A DNA stretch of 64,000 nt from Burkholderiaceae bacterium (GCA_024235855.1 JACKLN010000009.1:62001-126000), one strand, 5' to 3'. Positions 29,344 through 40,785 are shown, numbered from the stretch's first letter. The notes: generated by a model not told the origin, from the letters alone. Translations and numbers: made by a program.

Positions 29344-29370
29344 GAAAAAAGGAAGCCCGTGGCTTCCTTC
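29344..29370 (-). terminator. Rho-independent terminator after tRNA-Gly
   Basis: On the minus strand GGAAGCC-ACG-GGCTTCC is followed by six T. It lies between tRNA-Gly and tRNA-Cys, so tRNA-Gly may be transcribed alone or the tRNAs partly read through. Confidence 0.75.
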
Positions 29371-29386
29371 TTTCCGTCGAGCAACT

Positions 29387-29462
29387 TGGAGCGGGAAACG
29401 AGGCTCGAACTCGCGACCTCAACCTTGGCAAGGTTGCGCTCTACCAACTGAGCTATTCCCGC
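29387..29462 (-). tRNA. tRNA-Gly (anticodon GCC)
   Basis: The 76-base minus-strand cloverleaf starts GCGGGAATAGCTCAGTTGG. Acceptor GCGGGAA pairs with TTCCCGC, followed by T and encoded CCA. The anticodon loop TTGCCAA gives GCC for GGC/GGU codons. Confidence 0.97.
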
Positions 29463-29501
29463 GTCGTGAGCCTCACACTATAACAGGATATTCAGGGCTC
29501 T

Positions 29502-31928
<2,427 letters not shown>

Positions 31929-31950
31929 GGAATCTTCCTTTCACGGACCC

Positions 31951-31978
31951 AGTTGGGGCCCGCGACGGGGTTTGCAAG
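31951..31978 (-). promoter_or_regulatory. Putative sigma-32 (RpoH) promoter of lon
   Basis: On the minus strand CTTGCAA (31972-31978) is followed after 13 bases by CCCCAACT (31951-31958). The sigma-32 consensus is CTTGAAA, 11-16 bases, then CCCCATNT, so there is one mismatch in each box. The start point would leave a leader of roughly 15-20 bases containing AAGGAAG before the lon ATG. Lon is a heat-shock gene in most proteobacteria, which fits. Confidence 0.6.
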
Positions 31979-32023
31979 GCCCACCGACCACGCCGCGCGG
32001 CGGGCAGGCCCGGAACAGGGCGC

Positions 32024-33291
32024 TCAGGCGCTGGCCTTGGCCTGTTCGCGGTAGACGAGCAGCGGCTTGGCGCCGTCTTCGATGATGTGTTCGTCGATCA
32101 CCACCTTGGCCACGCCGTCCAGCGCCGGCAGGTCGAACATGGTGTCGATCAGGGCGTGCTCCATGATCGAGCGCAGGCCACGGGCACCGGTCTTGCGCGC
32201 CAGCGCCTTGCGCGCGATGGCCGACAGCGCCGACGGCCGGATCTCGAGCTCCACGCCGTCCATGCCGAACAGCTTCTGGTACTGCTTGACCAGCGCGTTC
32301 TTCGGTTCGGTGAGGATCTGGATCATCGCGTCCTCGGTCAGCTCTCGCCGAGGGTGGCGACCACCGGCAGGCGGCCGACGAGTTCGGGGATCAGGCCGAA
32401 CTTGATCAGGTCCTCGGGCTCGACGTCGCGGAAGAGCTCGGAGACGCGCTTCTCGGTCTTGCTGTGCACCGTGGCGCCGAAGCCGATGCCCGACTTCTCG
32501 GTGCGGTTCTGGATCACCTTCTCCAACCCATCGAAGGCGCCGCCGCAGATGAACAGGATGTTCGTCGTGTCGATCTGCAGGAAATCCTGGTTCGGGTGCT
32601 TGCGCCCGCCCTGCGGCGGCACGCTGGCCATCGTGCCTTCCACCAGCTTCAGCAGCGCCTGCTGAACGCCTTCGCCCGACACGTCGCGGGTGATGCTGGG
32701 GTTGTCGGCCTTGCGGCTGATCTTGTCGATCTCGTCGATGTAGACGATGCCGCGCTGCGCGCGCTCGACGTCGTAGTTGCAGTTCTGCAGCAGCTTCTGG
32801 ATGATGTTCTCGACGTCCTCGCCCACGTAGCCGGCTTCGGTCAGCGTGGTGGCGTCGGCGATCACGAAGGGCACGTTCAGCAGGCGCGCCAGCGTCTGCG
32901 CCAGCAGCGTCTTGCCGCTGCCCGTGGGGCCGATCAGCAGGATGTTGCTCTTGGTGAGCTCCACCTCGTCCTTGCCGGCCTGGTGCTTGAGCCGCTTGTA
33001 GTGGTTGTAGACGGCCACCGCCAGCGTGCGCTTGGCCGCGTCCTGGCCGATCACGTACTGGTCCAGGCTGCCCTTGATCTCGCTGGGCACCGGCAGGTCG
33101 GACTTCGGTGACTTGGGCGCGGCGCTCTCGGCCGGCACCTCGTCACGGATGATGTCGTTGCACAGCTCGATGCACTCGTCGCAGATGAACACGGACGGGC
33201 CGGCGATGAGCTTCTTCACCTCGTGCTGGCTCTTGCCGCAGAAGGAGCAGTACAGCACCTTCTCGCCCGTCGCGCCCTTCTTGTCTGCCAT
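32024..33291 (-). pseudogene. clpX: ATP-dependent Clp protease ATP-binding subunit ClpX, frameshifted
   Basis: AAA+ unfoldase that feeds substrates to ClpP. The first part (start ATG at 33291) has the zinc finger CSFCGKSQHEV...CDECIELC, Walker A GPTGSGKTLLAQTLA, Walker B IVYIDEIDKI and sensor motifs up to ELVGRLPVVATLGE, then reads S-stop at 32338. The rest (MIQILTEPKNALVKQYQKLF onward, 32024-about 32335) is in another frame. Removing two bases from GAGAGCTGACC near 32340-32348 restores the expected ATLGELTEDAMIQIL. ClpX is highly conserved and both parts are intact, so a sequence error is likely. Confidence 0.93.
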
Positions 33292-33346
33292 GGATGTGCG
33301 TGTCCGCCTTTGGGGGCCCGTGGCCGGGCCTGGGTGATCTGCTTGC

Positions 33347-33352
33347 ATCATA
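33347..33352 (-). promoter_or_regulatory. Likely -10 box of clpX
   Basis: TATGAT on the minus strand lies 55 bases before the clpX ATG and downstream of the clpP terminator, which suggests clpX can be transcribed on its own. The -35 region (CTGAAC-like) is weak. Confidence 0.45.
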
Positions 33353-33392
33353 GACCATCGCGCCGCCGGGTTCAGGGCGGGAATGGCCATGG

Positions 33393-33417
33393 AAAAGGGG
33401 CCGAATCGGCCCCTTTC
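33393..33417 (-). terminator. Rho-independent terminator after clpP
   Basis: A 10-bp stem (AAAGGGGCCG with CGGCCCCTTT, loop of three) lies 33 bases after the clpP stop. The minus-strand stem is followed by TTTTCC when counted with its outer bases. Confidence 0.8.
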
Positions 33418-33449
33418 GCTGCTGGCGCCGGCTGCGGCCGGCAGCAGGC

Positions 33450-34058
33450 TCAGGCGCGCTTGTCGAGCACCTGGTCCACCAGGCCGTAATCCAGCGCTTC
33501 GGCCGGCGACATGTAACGGTCGCGCTCCATGTCGGCGGCGATGCGCTCGACCGGCTGGCCGGTGCGCTCGGCGTAGATCTTGTTGAGCTGCTCGCGCGTC
33601 TTCAGGATCTCGCGGGCGTGGATCTCGATGTCCGTGGCCTGGCCCTGGGCGCCGCCGGAGGGCTGGTGGATCATGATCTTGCTGTTGGGCAGCGCGATGC
33701 GCTTGCCCTTGGCACCGGCCATCAGCAGGAAGCTGCCCATGCTCGCGGCCATGCCCATGCACAGCGTGGAGACGTCGGGCTTGATCCAGTTCATCGTGTC
33801 GTAGATCGCCAGCCCGGCGCTGACGCTGCCGCCGGGGCTGTTGATGTACAGGAAGATGTCCTTGTCCGGGTTCTCGCTCTCCAGGAAGAGCATCTGCGCG
33901 CAGACGAGGTTGGCGCTCTGGTCGTTCACCGGGCCGACCATGAACACGATGCGCTCGCGCAGCAGCCGGCTGTAGATGTCGTAGGCGCGCTCGCCGCGCC
34001 CCGACTGCTCGATGACGATGGGCACCATGCCCAGTGCGGTGGTTTCCAGCGCGCTCAT
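33450..34058 (-). CDS. clpP: ATP-dependent Clp protease proteolytic subunit ClpP
   Basis: Serine peptidase that forms the tetradecameric chamber used by ClpX and ClpA. The 202 residues contain FLYINSPGGSVSAGLAI, the catalytic Ser in MGMAASMGSFLL, His in IMIHQPSGGAQGQATD and Asp in YGLVDQVL. It starts 14 bases after the tig stop, so tig and clpP form a unit that ends at the hairpin at 33393. Confidence 0.98.
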   Translation of the reverse strand: MSALETTALGMVPIVIEQSGRGERAYDIYSRLLRERIVFMVGPVNDQSANLVCAQMLFLESENPDKDIFLYINSPGGSVSAGLAIYDTMNWIKPDVSTLCMGMAASMGSFLLMAGAKGKRIALPNSKIMIHQPSGGAQGQATDIEIHAREILKTREQLNKIYAERTGQPVERIAADMERDRYMSPAEALDYGLVDQVLDKRA

Positions 34059-34072
34059 ACGTTCACACCTTC

Positions 34073-35383
34073 TCAGTTCGAACCCATCAGTTCGTCGAAC
34101 GGTAGCACCTTGTCGGTCACCTTCGCCTGACCGAGGACGAACTCTGCCACGTTGTTCTCGATCACGACGGCCTCGACCTCGGCCATGCGCTGGCGGTCGC
34201 CCAGGTACCAGCGCATCACCTCGGCCGGCTTCTCGTAGCTCTGGCTCATCTCCTCGATGTGCGCCTGCAGCTGCTCCGGCTTGGCCTGCAGGTTGTTGGC
34301 CTTGACCAGCTCGGCCACGACCAGGCCCAGGCGCACACGGCGCTCGGCCTGGGGCTTGAAGATCTCCTCGGGGATCGGCGCCTTCTCGGCATCCTTGACG
34401 CCGCGCTGCTTCAGGTCGGCGCGGGCGTTCTCCACCAGGCGCTCCATCTCGCCGGCGACCAGGGCATTGGGCAGGTCGAGCTCGGCGGCGCCGGACAGGG
34501 CCTCCATCACCGCCGCCTTGTTGCGCGCCGCGACGCGGAACTTGACCTCGCGCGCCAGGTTCTTCTTCACGTCGGCGCGCAGGGCCTCCACCGTGCCTTC
34601 GGCGATGCCCAGCGACTTGGCGAAGTCGGCGTCCACCGTGGGCAGGTGCTGCGCCTCGACCTTCTTCATCGTCACCAGGAAGTCGGCCTCCTTGCCGGCC
34701 ACGTCCTGGCCCTGGTAGTCGTCGGGGAACTTCAGCGGGAAGGTCTTGCTCTGGCCGACCTGCATGCCGCGCACGCCCTGGTCGAACTGCTCGAGCATCT
34801 GGCCTTCGCCGATGATGAACTGGAAGCCCTCGGCCTTGCCGCCGGCGAAGGGCTCGCCGTCGATCTTGCCTTCGAAGTCGATGGTGACGCGGTCGGTCTC
34901 CTGGGCGCCTTCGGCGGCCGGGCGCTGGGCGAAGGTGCGGCGCTGCTTGCGCAGGATCTCCACCGTGCGGTCGATGGCCTCCTCGGTGACCTCGGCGCTG
35001 ACGCGCTCGACCTCGACGGCGGTCAGGTCGCCGATCTTGACCTCCGGGTAGACCTCGAAGGTGGCGTCGAAGGCCAGCTGGCCCTCGGGCGCCTCGTCCT
35101 TCTGCGCGATGCGCGGCGCGCCGGCCACGCGCAGGTCGGCTTCACGCGCGGCGTCGGCGAAGGCGCGGCCGACCTTGTCGTTGACCACCTCGTACTGGAC
35201 GGAATAGCCGTAGCGCTGGGCCACCACCGACATCGGCACCTTGCCGGGGCGGAAGCCGTCGGCCTTGACGGTGCGCGCCAGCTTCTTCAGGCGCGATTCG
35301 ACCTCGCCGTTGATGTCGTTGGCCGCGAGCGTGAGCGTGATGCGACGTTCCAGTTTTTCGAGGGTTTCGACGGTGACGGCCAT
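34073..35383 (-). CDS. tig: Trigger factor, ribosome-associated chaperone and prolyl isomerase
   Basis: Binds nascent chains at the ribosome exit tunnel. The 436 residues show the ribosome-binding domain (GFRPGKVPMSVVAQRYG is the signature), the FKBP-type isomerase domain (DRVTIDFEGKIDGEPFAGG) and the C-terminal chaperone arms. It is first of the tig-clpP-clpX-lon block and follows a tRNA-Leu gene, whose promoter may also serve tig. Confidence 0.97.
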   Translation of the reverse strand: MAVTVETLEKLERRITLTLAANDINGEVESRLKKLARTVKADGFRPGKVPMSVVAQRYGYSVQYEVVNDKVGRAFADAAREADLRVAGAPRIAQKDEAPEGQLAFDATFEVYPEVKIGDLTAVEVERVSAEVTEEAIDRTVEILRKQRRTFAQRPAAEGAQETDRVTIDFEGKIDGEPFAGGKAEGFQFIIGEGQMLEQFDQGVRGMQVGQSKTFPLKFPDDYQGQDVAGKEADFLVTMKKVEAQHLPTVDADFAKSLGIAEGTVEALRADVKKNLAREVKFRVAARNKAAVMEALSGAAELDLPNALVAGEMERLVENARADLKQRGVKDAEKAPIPEEIFKPQAERRVRLGLVVAELVKANNLQAKPEQLQAHIEEMSQSYEKPAEVMRWYLGDRQRMAEVEAVVIENNVAEFVLGQAKVTDKVLPFDELMGSN

Positions 35384-35433
35384 GAGGGGTTCTCTCGACA
35401 GGGTTGCGGCTGTGGGTTCGGGGTGCGGGACTC

Positions 35434-35520
35434 TGGTGCGCGGGGCCGGACTCGAACCGGCACGCCCGTGAAGGCGTCAGGACCTAAACCTGGTGCGTCT
35501 ACCAATTTCGCCACCCGCGC
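35434..35520 (-). tRNA. tRNA-Leu (anticodon TAG)
   Basis: The 87-base class II tRNA on the minus strand has acceptor GCGCGGG with CCCGCGC, discriminator A and encoded CCA. The anticodon arm CCAGG-TTTAGGT-CCTGA gives TAG for CUA/CUG codons. It lies 50 bases upstream of tig, a placement common in Burkholderiales. Confidence 0.96.
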
Positions 35521-35546
35521 GGGTGGAATCGGGCAAACCGCCGATT

Positions 35547-38500
35547 TTAGCCTGCCGCCGGCACCCGCCGGCCATCCCCGTCATCCCCAGGTCCGCCGCC
35601 GTCCCGGCGGACCCGGAACCAGGCCGCGTACATCGCCGGCAGCGCCAGCAGCGTCAGCGCCGTGGCCACGATCAGCCCGCCCATGATGGCCACCGCCATC
35701 GGCCCCCAGAACACGCTGCGGCTCAGCGGGATCATCGCCAGCACCGCCGCCGCCGCCGTCAGCACGATGGGGCGGAAGCGCCGCACCGCCGCCTCGACGA
35801 TGGCGTCCCAGGTGGGCACGCCGCGCGCCCGGTCCTGCTCGATCTGGTCGATCAGGATCACCGAGTTGCGCATGATCATGCCGGACAGCGCGATCACGCC
35901 CAGCAGCGCCACGAAGCCGAACGGCCGGTTCAGCACCAGCAGCGCCGCAGCCACGCCGGCAATGCCCAGCGGCCCGGTCAGGAACACCAGCATCGCGCGG
36001 CTGAAGCTCTGCAGCTGCAGCATCAGCAGCGTGAAGATGATGAACAGCATCAGCGGCACGCCGGCGGCGATGCTGCCCTGCCCCTTGCTGCTCTCCGCCG
36101 CGGCGCCGGCGAGTTCGATGCCATAGCCCGGCGGCATCTCGGCCTCCAGCGCCTTCATCTTCGGCAGCAGCGCCGTGCTCACGGTCGGGCCCTGCACGCC
36201 CTCGACCACGTCGCCCTGCACGGTGACGGCAAAGCGCCTCCCCTCGCGCCACAGCACGCCGGGCTCCCAGCCGAAGCTCACCTTGGCCACCTGTGTCATC
36301 GGCACCGCACGGCCGCTGGCCGTGGGCAGGTAGCCCTGCTCCAGCGCGTGCAGCGAGTCGCGCTCGTCCAGCGGCTGGCGCAGCACGATGTCCACCAGCT
36401 TGTCGCCCTCGCGGTACTGGCCGATGGTGGTGCCCGACAGGATGGTGCGCGAGGCCTGCGCCAGCCCCTGGCTGGAGACGCCCAGCGCGCGCGCCTTGTC
36501 CTGGTCCACGTCCAGGCGCAGCACCTTGACCGATTCGTTCCAGTTGTCGTTGACGCCCCGCATGTCCGGGTGCTCGCGCAACAGGGCCTTGGCCTTGTCG
36601 GCCCAGGCGCGCACGGTGGCCACGTCGGGCCCGGTGACGCGGAACTGCACCGGGTAGGCCACCGGCGGCCCGTTGGGCAGCAGCTTGACGCGCGCGCGCA
36701 CCTCCGGGAACTCCTGCGCCAGCAGCGTGGGCAGGCGCTTGCGCAGCGCCTCGCGCTCGGCCAGCGTGGCCGGCAGCAGGATGAACTGGCTGACGTTGCT
36801 CTGCGGGAAGATGTTGTCCAGCGGCAGGTAGAAGCGCGGCACGCCGCCGCCGATCCAGGCCGTCACCGACTGCATGCCCGGCTCGGCCATCAGCCGCGCC
36901 TCGAAGCGGCGCGCCACCTCGGCCGTCTGCTGCACGGTGGAGCCTTCGGGCAGCCACAGGTCGACCAGGATCTCCGGCCGGCTGGAATCGGGGAAGAACT
37001 GCTGCTGCACCTTGCCCATGCCGGCAATGCCGGCGGCAAAGGTCAGCACCGTCAGGCCGATGGTGATCCAGCGGTGGCGCACGCACCAGTTCACGGTGCG
37101 CCGGAAGCGGCTGTAGAACGGGGTGTCGAAGAGCTCGTGCGCCTCGCCCTCGATCTTCGGCTTCGTGCGCAGCAACCGATAGCCGAGGTAGGGCACGAAG
37201 TACACCGACACCACCCAGGAGATCACCAAGGCCGCGGCCGTGACGGCGAAGATGGCGAAGGTGTACTCGCCGGTGGTCGACTTGGCCAGCCCGATGGGCA
37301 GGAAGCCGGCGGCGGTGATCAGCGTGCCGGTGAGCATCGGCATCGCGGTGAGGTCGAAGGCGGCGGTGGCGGCGGTGAGCCGGTCGTGGCCCTCCTCCAG
37401 CTTGCGCACCATCATCTCGACGACGATGATGGCGTCGTCCACCAGCAGGCCCAGGGCCACGATCAGGCTGCCCAACGAGATCTTGTGCAGCCCCACGCCC
37501 CAGTAGTACATCGTCACGAAGGTGATGGCCAGCACCAGCGGGATCGAGATGGCCACCACCAGGCCGGGCCACGGGTCCAGCCGCAGCGGCCGCTGGTGCA
37601 GGCCCAGGCTGACGAAGCTGACCGCCAGCACGATGACGATGGCCTCGATCAGCACCTTGACGAATTCGCCCACCGAACGCGACACGGCCTTGGGCTGGTC
37701 CTGCACGCGCTCCAGCGTGATGCCGGCGGGCAGGTCGGCGCGGATGGCCTCGGCTGCCTGGTCCAGCGCCTGGCCCAGCGCGATGATGTCGCCGCCGGCC
37801 CGCATCGACACGCCCAGCGCGATCACGTCCTTGCCCTGGTGGCGCACCATCACGGCCGGCGGGTCGCTGTAGCCGCGCGTGATGTCGGCCAGGTCACCCA
37901 ACCGAAGCGTGCTGGCCTGCCCTGTGGCCGGGTTCACGGCGCGGATCGGCATCCGGCGCAGTTCGTCCACCGAATCGAAACGGCCGCCGACGCGGATCTG
38001 GAAGTTCTCCAGCCCTGCGTTGAGCGTGCCGGCACCCTCCACCGCGTTCTGCGCGCCGATCTGCGCCAGCACCTGGTTGAAGTCCAGCCCCAGCTGCGCC
38101 AGCCGCTTCTGCGAGACCTCGACGAACACCTTCTCCGGCTGCACGCCGAAGGCCACCACCTTGGCCACGTCGGGCACCTGCAGCAGCTGGTGGCGCACCT
38201 CGTCGGAGAACTCGCGCAGTTCCTCCGCCGTGAAGCCGTCGGCCGACAGCGCGAAGATCGAGCCGTAGACGTCGCCGAAGTCGTCGTTGAACACCGGGCC
38301 GATCACGCCCTGTGGCAGCGTGTTGCGCATGTCGCCGATGCGCTTGCGCACCTGGTACCAGATCTGCTGCACCTGCGCCGGCGGCGACGCGTCGTCGAGC
38401 TGCAGCAGCGTCAGCGACTCGCCGCTCTTCGTGTAGCTGCGGATGACGTCGGCATACGGCACCTCCTGCAGCGTCTTCTCGATGCGGTCGGTCACCTGCT

Positions 38501-38705
38501 CGGCCATCTGCTGCGGGCTGGCGCCCGGCCAGAAAGCCTGCACGACCATGATGCGGAAGGTGAAGGGCGGGTCCTCGTCCTGGCCCAGCTGGAAGTAGGC
38601 CGTGGCGCCCAGCACCATCAGCACGATGAGCAGGTAGCGCGTGAGCGCCGGGTGCGCGATGGCCCAGCGCGAGACGTTGAAGCCGAAGCGGCCCGGCGCG
38701 GTCAT
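35547..38705 (-). CDS. RND family efflux permease (AcrB-type inner-membrane pump)
   Basis: Proton-driven inner-membrane pump of 1052 residues in the HAE1/AcrB class. It has an N-terminal transmembrane helix (YLLIVLMVLGATAYF), two large periplasmic loops and two sets of transmembrane helices. TM4 carries GLLVDDAIIVVEMMVRKL with the proton-relay aspartates and the RND signature. The C-terminal half includes GVIALSGMIMRNSVILIDQI. Substrates are probably drugs, dyes, detergents or organic acids, but they cannot be told. It overlaps the adaptor gene by four bases (ATGA). No outer-membrane TolC-type gene is adjacent, so a TolC encoded elsewhere is presumed. Confidence 0.95.
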   Translation of the reverse strand: MTAPGRFGFNVSRWAIAHPALTRYLLIVLMVLGATAYFQLGQDEDPPFTFRIMVVQAFWPGASPQQMAEQVTDRIEKTLQEVPYADVIRSYTKSGESLTLLQLDDASPPAQVQQIWYQVRKRIGDMRNTLPQGVIGPVFNDDFGDVYGSIFALSADGFTAEELREFSDEVRHQLLQVPDVAKVVAFGVQPEKVFVEVSQKRLAQLGLDFNQVLAQIGAQNAVEGAGTLNAGLENFQIRVGGRFDSVDELRRMPIRAVNPATGQASTLRLGDLADITRGYSDPPAVMVRHQGKDVIALGVSMRAGGDIIALGQALDQAAEAIRADLPAGITLERVQDQPKAVSRSVGEFVKVLIEAIVIVLAVSFVSLGLHQRPLRLDPWPGLVVAISIPLVLAITFVTMYYWGVGLHKISLGSLIVALGLLVDDAIIVVEMMVRKLEEGHDRLTAATAAFDLTAMPMLTGTLITAAGFLPIGLAKSTTGEYTFAIFAVTAAALVISWVVSVYFVPYLGYRLLRTKPKIEGEAHELFDTPFYSRFRRTVNWCVRHRWITIGLTVLTFAAGIAGMGKVQQQFFPDSSRPEILVDLWLPEGSTVQQTAEVARRFEARLMAEPGMQSVTAWIGGGVPRFYLPLDNIFPQSNVSQFILLPATLAEREALRKRLPTLLAQEFPEVRARVKLLPNGPPVAYPVQFRVTGPDVATVRAWADKAKALLREHPDMRGVNDNWNESVKVLRLDVDQDKARALGVSSQGLAQASRTILSGTTIGQYREGDKLVDIVLRQPLDERDSLHALEQGYLPTASGRAVPMTQVAKVSFGWEPGVLWREGRRFAVTVQGDVVEGVQGPTVSTALLPKMKALEAEMPPGYGIELAGAAAESSKGQGSIAAGVPLMLFIIFTLLMLQLQSFSRAMLVFLTGPLGIAGVAAALLVLNRPFGFVALLGVIALSGMIMRNSVILIDQIEQDRARGVPTWDAIVEAAVRRFRPIVLTAAAAVLAMIPLSRSVFWGPMAVAIMGGLIVATALTLLALPAMYAAWFRVRRDGGGPGDDGDGRRVPAAG

Positions 38706-39814
38706 TTGGCCGCCGCCTGCACGAAGCGCGTGACCTTCTGGCCGTCCGTGAGCACGTGCACGCCGGCAGTCACGACCTCCGCACCCGGCGCCAGGCCGCC
38801 ACCCACCAGCGCCAGGTTGCCATCGGCCCCGGCCACCTGGATCTCGCGCGCGGCCACCGTCATCGCCTGCGGGTCGAGTTGCCAGACGACGGTGCGCCCC
38901 CCCAGCTCGCGCACCGCGCTCAGCGGCAGGCGGATCAGGCCGTCGCGCGGCGGCAGCGGCAGGGCCACGGTGGCGGTCTGGCCCAGGTCGGCCGGCGCCG
39001 CGCCGAGGTCGGCCTTGACCAGGAAGGTGCGTGTCGCCGGGTCGGCCGCGGCGGCCACTTCGCGCACGGTGGCGGGCCAGTCGGTTTCACGCCCCCAGCC
39101 GCGCACGCGCAGTGCGCCAGTGCGGCCCTGCAGGCGGCGCACGCCGTCGACCTCGTCCTCCGGCACCGAGAACACCGCATCACGCGGCCCGGCATGGGCC
39201 AGGCGCAACACGCCCTGGCCCGCGGCCAGCACGGTGCCGGGTTCGGCGTCGGTGGCCGTGACCACGCCGGCCGCTGGCGCCAGCAGCGTGCCGTAGCCGG
39301 CCTGGTTGCCCTGCACCGCAGCCTGCGCTCGGGCCTGGGCCAGCTGCGCCTCGGCGGCCCGGGCCGTGGTCTCGCGGCGCTGCAGTTCGGCGGCGCTGAT
39401 GAAGCCCTGGGCCTGCAGGTCGCGGAAGCGCCGCAGGTCGGCCGCCGCCTGGCTGGCGTTGACCTCGGCCGCCGCCACGGCCGCCTGGGCGGCGGACTGG
39501 GCCAGGCGCAGGTCCTGGGGGTCGATCTGGGCCAGGGGCTGGCCGGCCTTCACGGTCTGGCCCACGTCCACCAGGCGCCGCACCAGACGCCCAGGCACCT
39601 GGAACGCCAGACGTGACTCGGTACGTGCACGCACCTCGGCGGCAAATTCCCGTTCGCCGCCCACGGTGTCGGCCTGCACGACCATCGTGCGCACGGCGCG
39701 CACCGGGTCCGGCGCCGGCTCGGGGCGCGAACAGGCTGCCAGCAGCAGCGAAGAGAGCACCAGGGCGGCGAAGGCAGCGGCCTTCGGCGAGGAGGGACTG
39801 CGAAAGACGGACAT
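38702..39814 (-). CDS. RND efflux periplasmic adaptor (membrane fusion) lipoprotein
   Basis: 370-residue membrane fusion protein that bridges the RND pump and the outer-membrane channel. It begins with a lipoprotein signal peptide ending in LLLAAC (Cys28). Lipoyl-like hairpin halves are ESRLAFQVPGRLVRRLVDVG and GYGTLLAPAAGVVTATDAEP, with a coiled-coil between them and a beta-barrel region near AVFSVPEDEVDG. I chose the ATG at 39814 because it gives a normal signal peptide. It is first gene of the pump operon, behind a strong promoter that is covered by a palindromic operator. Confidence 0.94.
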   Translation of the reverse strand: MSVFRSPSSPKAAAFAALVLSSLLLAACSRPEPAPDPVRAVRTMVVQADTVGGEREFAAEVRARTESRLAFQVPGRLVRRLVDVGQTVKAGQPLAQIDPQDLRLAQSAAQAAVAAAEVNASQAAADLRRFRDLQAQGFISAAELQRRETTARAAEAQLAQARAQAAVQGNQAGYGTLLAPAAGVVTATDAEPGTVLAAGQGVLRLAHAGPRDAVFSVPEDEVDGVRRLQGRTGALRVRGWGRETDWPATVREVAAAADPATRTFLVKADLGAAPADLGQTATVALPLPPRDGLIRLPLSAVRELGGRTVVWQLDPQAMTVAAREIQVAGADGNLALVGGGLAPGAEVVTAGVHVLTDGQKVTRFVQAAAK

Positions 39815-39832
39815 GCCGGACGCCACCGTTAA

Positions 39833-39850
39833 TGACTGACTGGTCAGTAA
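39833..39850 (-). promoter_or_regulatory. TetR/AcrR-type operator of the efflux pump
   Basis: Perfect inverted repeat ACTGAC-TG-GTCAGT (39835-39848) 20 bases before the adaptor ATG. On the coding strand it reads TTACTGACCAGTCAGTCATT, close to the sites bound by TetR-type repressors of RND pumps. It touches the -10 box and covers the expected transcription start, an ideal repressor position. Confidence 0.7.
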
Positions 39851-39877
39851 TATATTGATCGCGCGCAAGGCTGTCAA
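39849..39877 (-). promoter_or_regulatory. Sigma-70 promoter of the efflux pump operon
   Basis: On the minus strand a perfect -35 TTGACA (39872-39877) is followed by exactly 17 bases and TATATT as -10 (39849-39854). It is the best sigma-70 promoter I found in the window and needs repression to be kept quiet. Confidence 0.75.
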
Positions 39878-39945
39878 ACGCCCGGGCGGCCGTCCCGCAG
39901 CGCGAGCAAGACCTGCGCCCGCTGGTCGCCGCCGGGCATCGGCGC

Positions 39946-40785
39946 ATGGACAATGCCGACCCCGTGAACGGTGTCGAGCATTACGAGAACTTCCCGGTGG
40001 CGTCGGTCCTGTGCCCGCCGGCACTGCGGCCCCCGATCGTGGCGATCTACCACTTCGCTCGTACGGCCGACGACATCGCCGACGAGGGCGATGCAGCGCC
40101 CGAGGACCGCCTCTTGGCCCTGGCGGATTACAGCAGCGCACTGCAACGGCTGTATGACGACGACGCCGTCAGCCCCCGCTGGCCCGCCGTGTTCGGGCCG
40201 CTGCGCGCCGCCGTGCACCGCCACGCGCTGCCCCAGGTGCTGCTGGCCGACCTGCTGGACGCCTTCGCGCAGGACGTGCGCAACCCGTCCTACCCCGACC
40301 GCGACGCGCTGCTGGACTACTGCCGCCGCTCCGCCAACCCGGTGGGCCGCCTGCTGCTGCACCTCTACGGCGTGCAGGAGACCGTTGCCCTGCGCCAGTC
40401 GGACGCCATCTGCAGCGCGCTGCAGCTCATCAACTTCTGGCAGGACCTGAGCGTGGACCTGCCACGCGGGCGCTGCTACGTGCCCGACAGCGACCGCGTG
40501 GCGCACGGCATCGCGCGGCTCGAACCCGGCCGCGACACGGCGCAGACCCGGGTCCTGGTGCGTGACCTGTGCACCTGGGCCGAGGCCCTGATGCGCGAAG
40601 GCGCGCCCCTGGTGCACCGCCTGCCCGGCCGCGCCGGCTGGGAACTGCGCCTGGTGGTGCAGGGCGGGCTGCGGATTCTGGAGACAATCGCGGCCATGGA
40701 CCATGCCACGCTGAGCAGACGCCCCGCGCTGGGCAAGCGCGACGTGCCCCGACTGCTGTGGCGCGCGCTGTGGATGCGCGCATGA
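39946..40785 (+). CDS. hpnC: Hydroxysqualene synthase HpnC
   Basis: First-half enzyme of the bacterial three-step squalene route; it converts presqualene diphosphate to hydroxysqualene. The 279 residues contain VEHYENFPVASVLCP at the start, typical of HpnC. Aspartate motifs for Mg-diphosphate binding are ARTADDIADEG and INFWQDLSVDLPRGRCYVP. The stop overlaps the hpnD start (ATGA). It begins hpnC-hpnD-hpnE, divergent from the efflux pump operon. Confidence 0.94.
   Translation: MDNADPVNGVEHYENFPVASVLCPPALRPPIVAIYHFARTADDIADEGDAAPEDRLLALADYSSALQRLYDDDAVSPRWPAVFGPLRAAVHRHALPQVLLADLLDAFAQDVRNPSYPDRDALLDYCRRSANPVGRLLLHLYGVQETVALRQSDAICSALQLINFWQDLSVDLPRGRCYVPDSDRVAHGIARLEPGRDTAQTRVLVRDLCTWAEALMREGAPLVHRLPGRAGWELRLVVQGGLRILETIAAMDHATLSRRPALGKRDVPRLLWRALWMRA

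Noticed and set aside
29045..29462. tRNA cluster as integration site of a genomic island
   Set aside because: Neighbouring genes on both sides are core genes; no integrase, direct repeat of a tRNA end or composition change is visible.
32024..32326. Separate 100-residue protein starting MIQILTEPKN
   Set aside because: This is the C terminus of ClpX after a frameshift.
35493..39296. 1267-codon plus-strand open frame opposite the RND permease
   Set aside because: Composition is His/Gln/Arg-rich low complexity and the opposite strand encodes a full AcrB-type pump.
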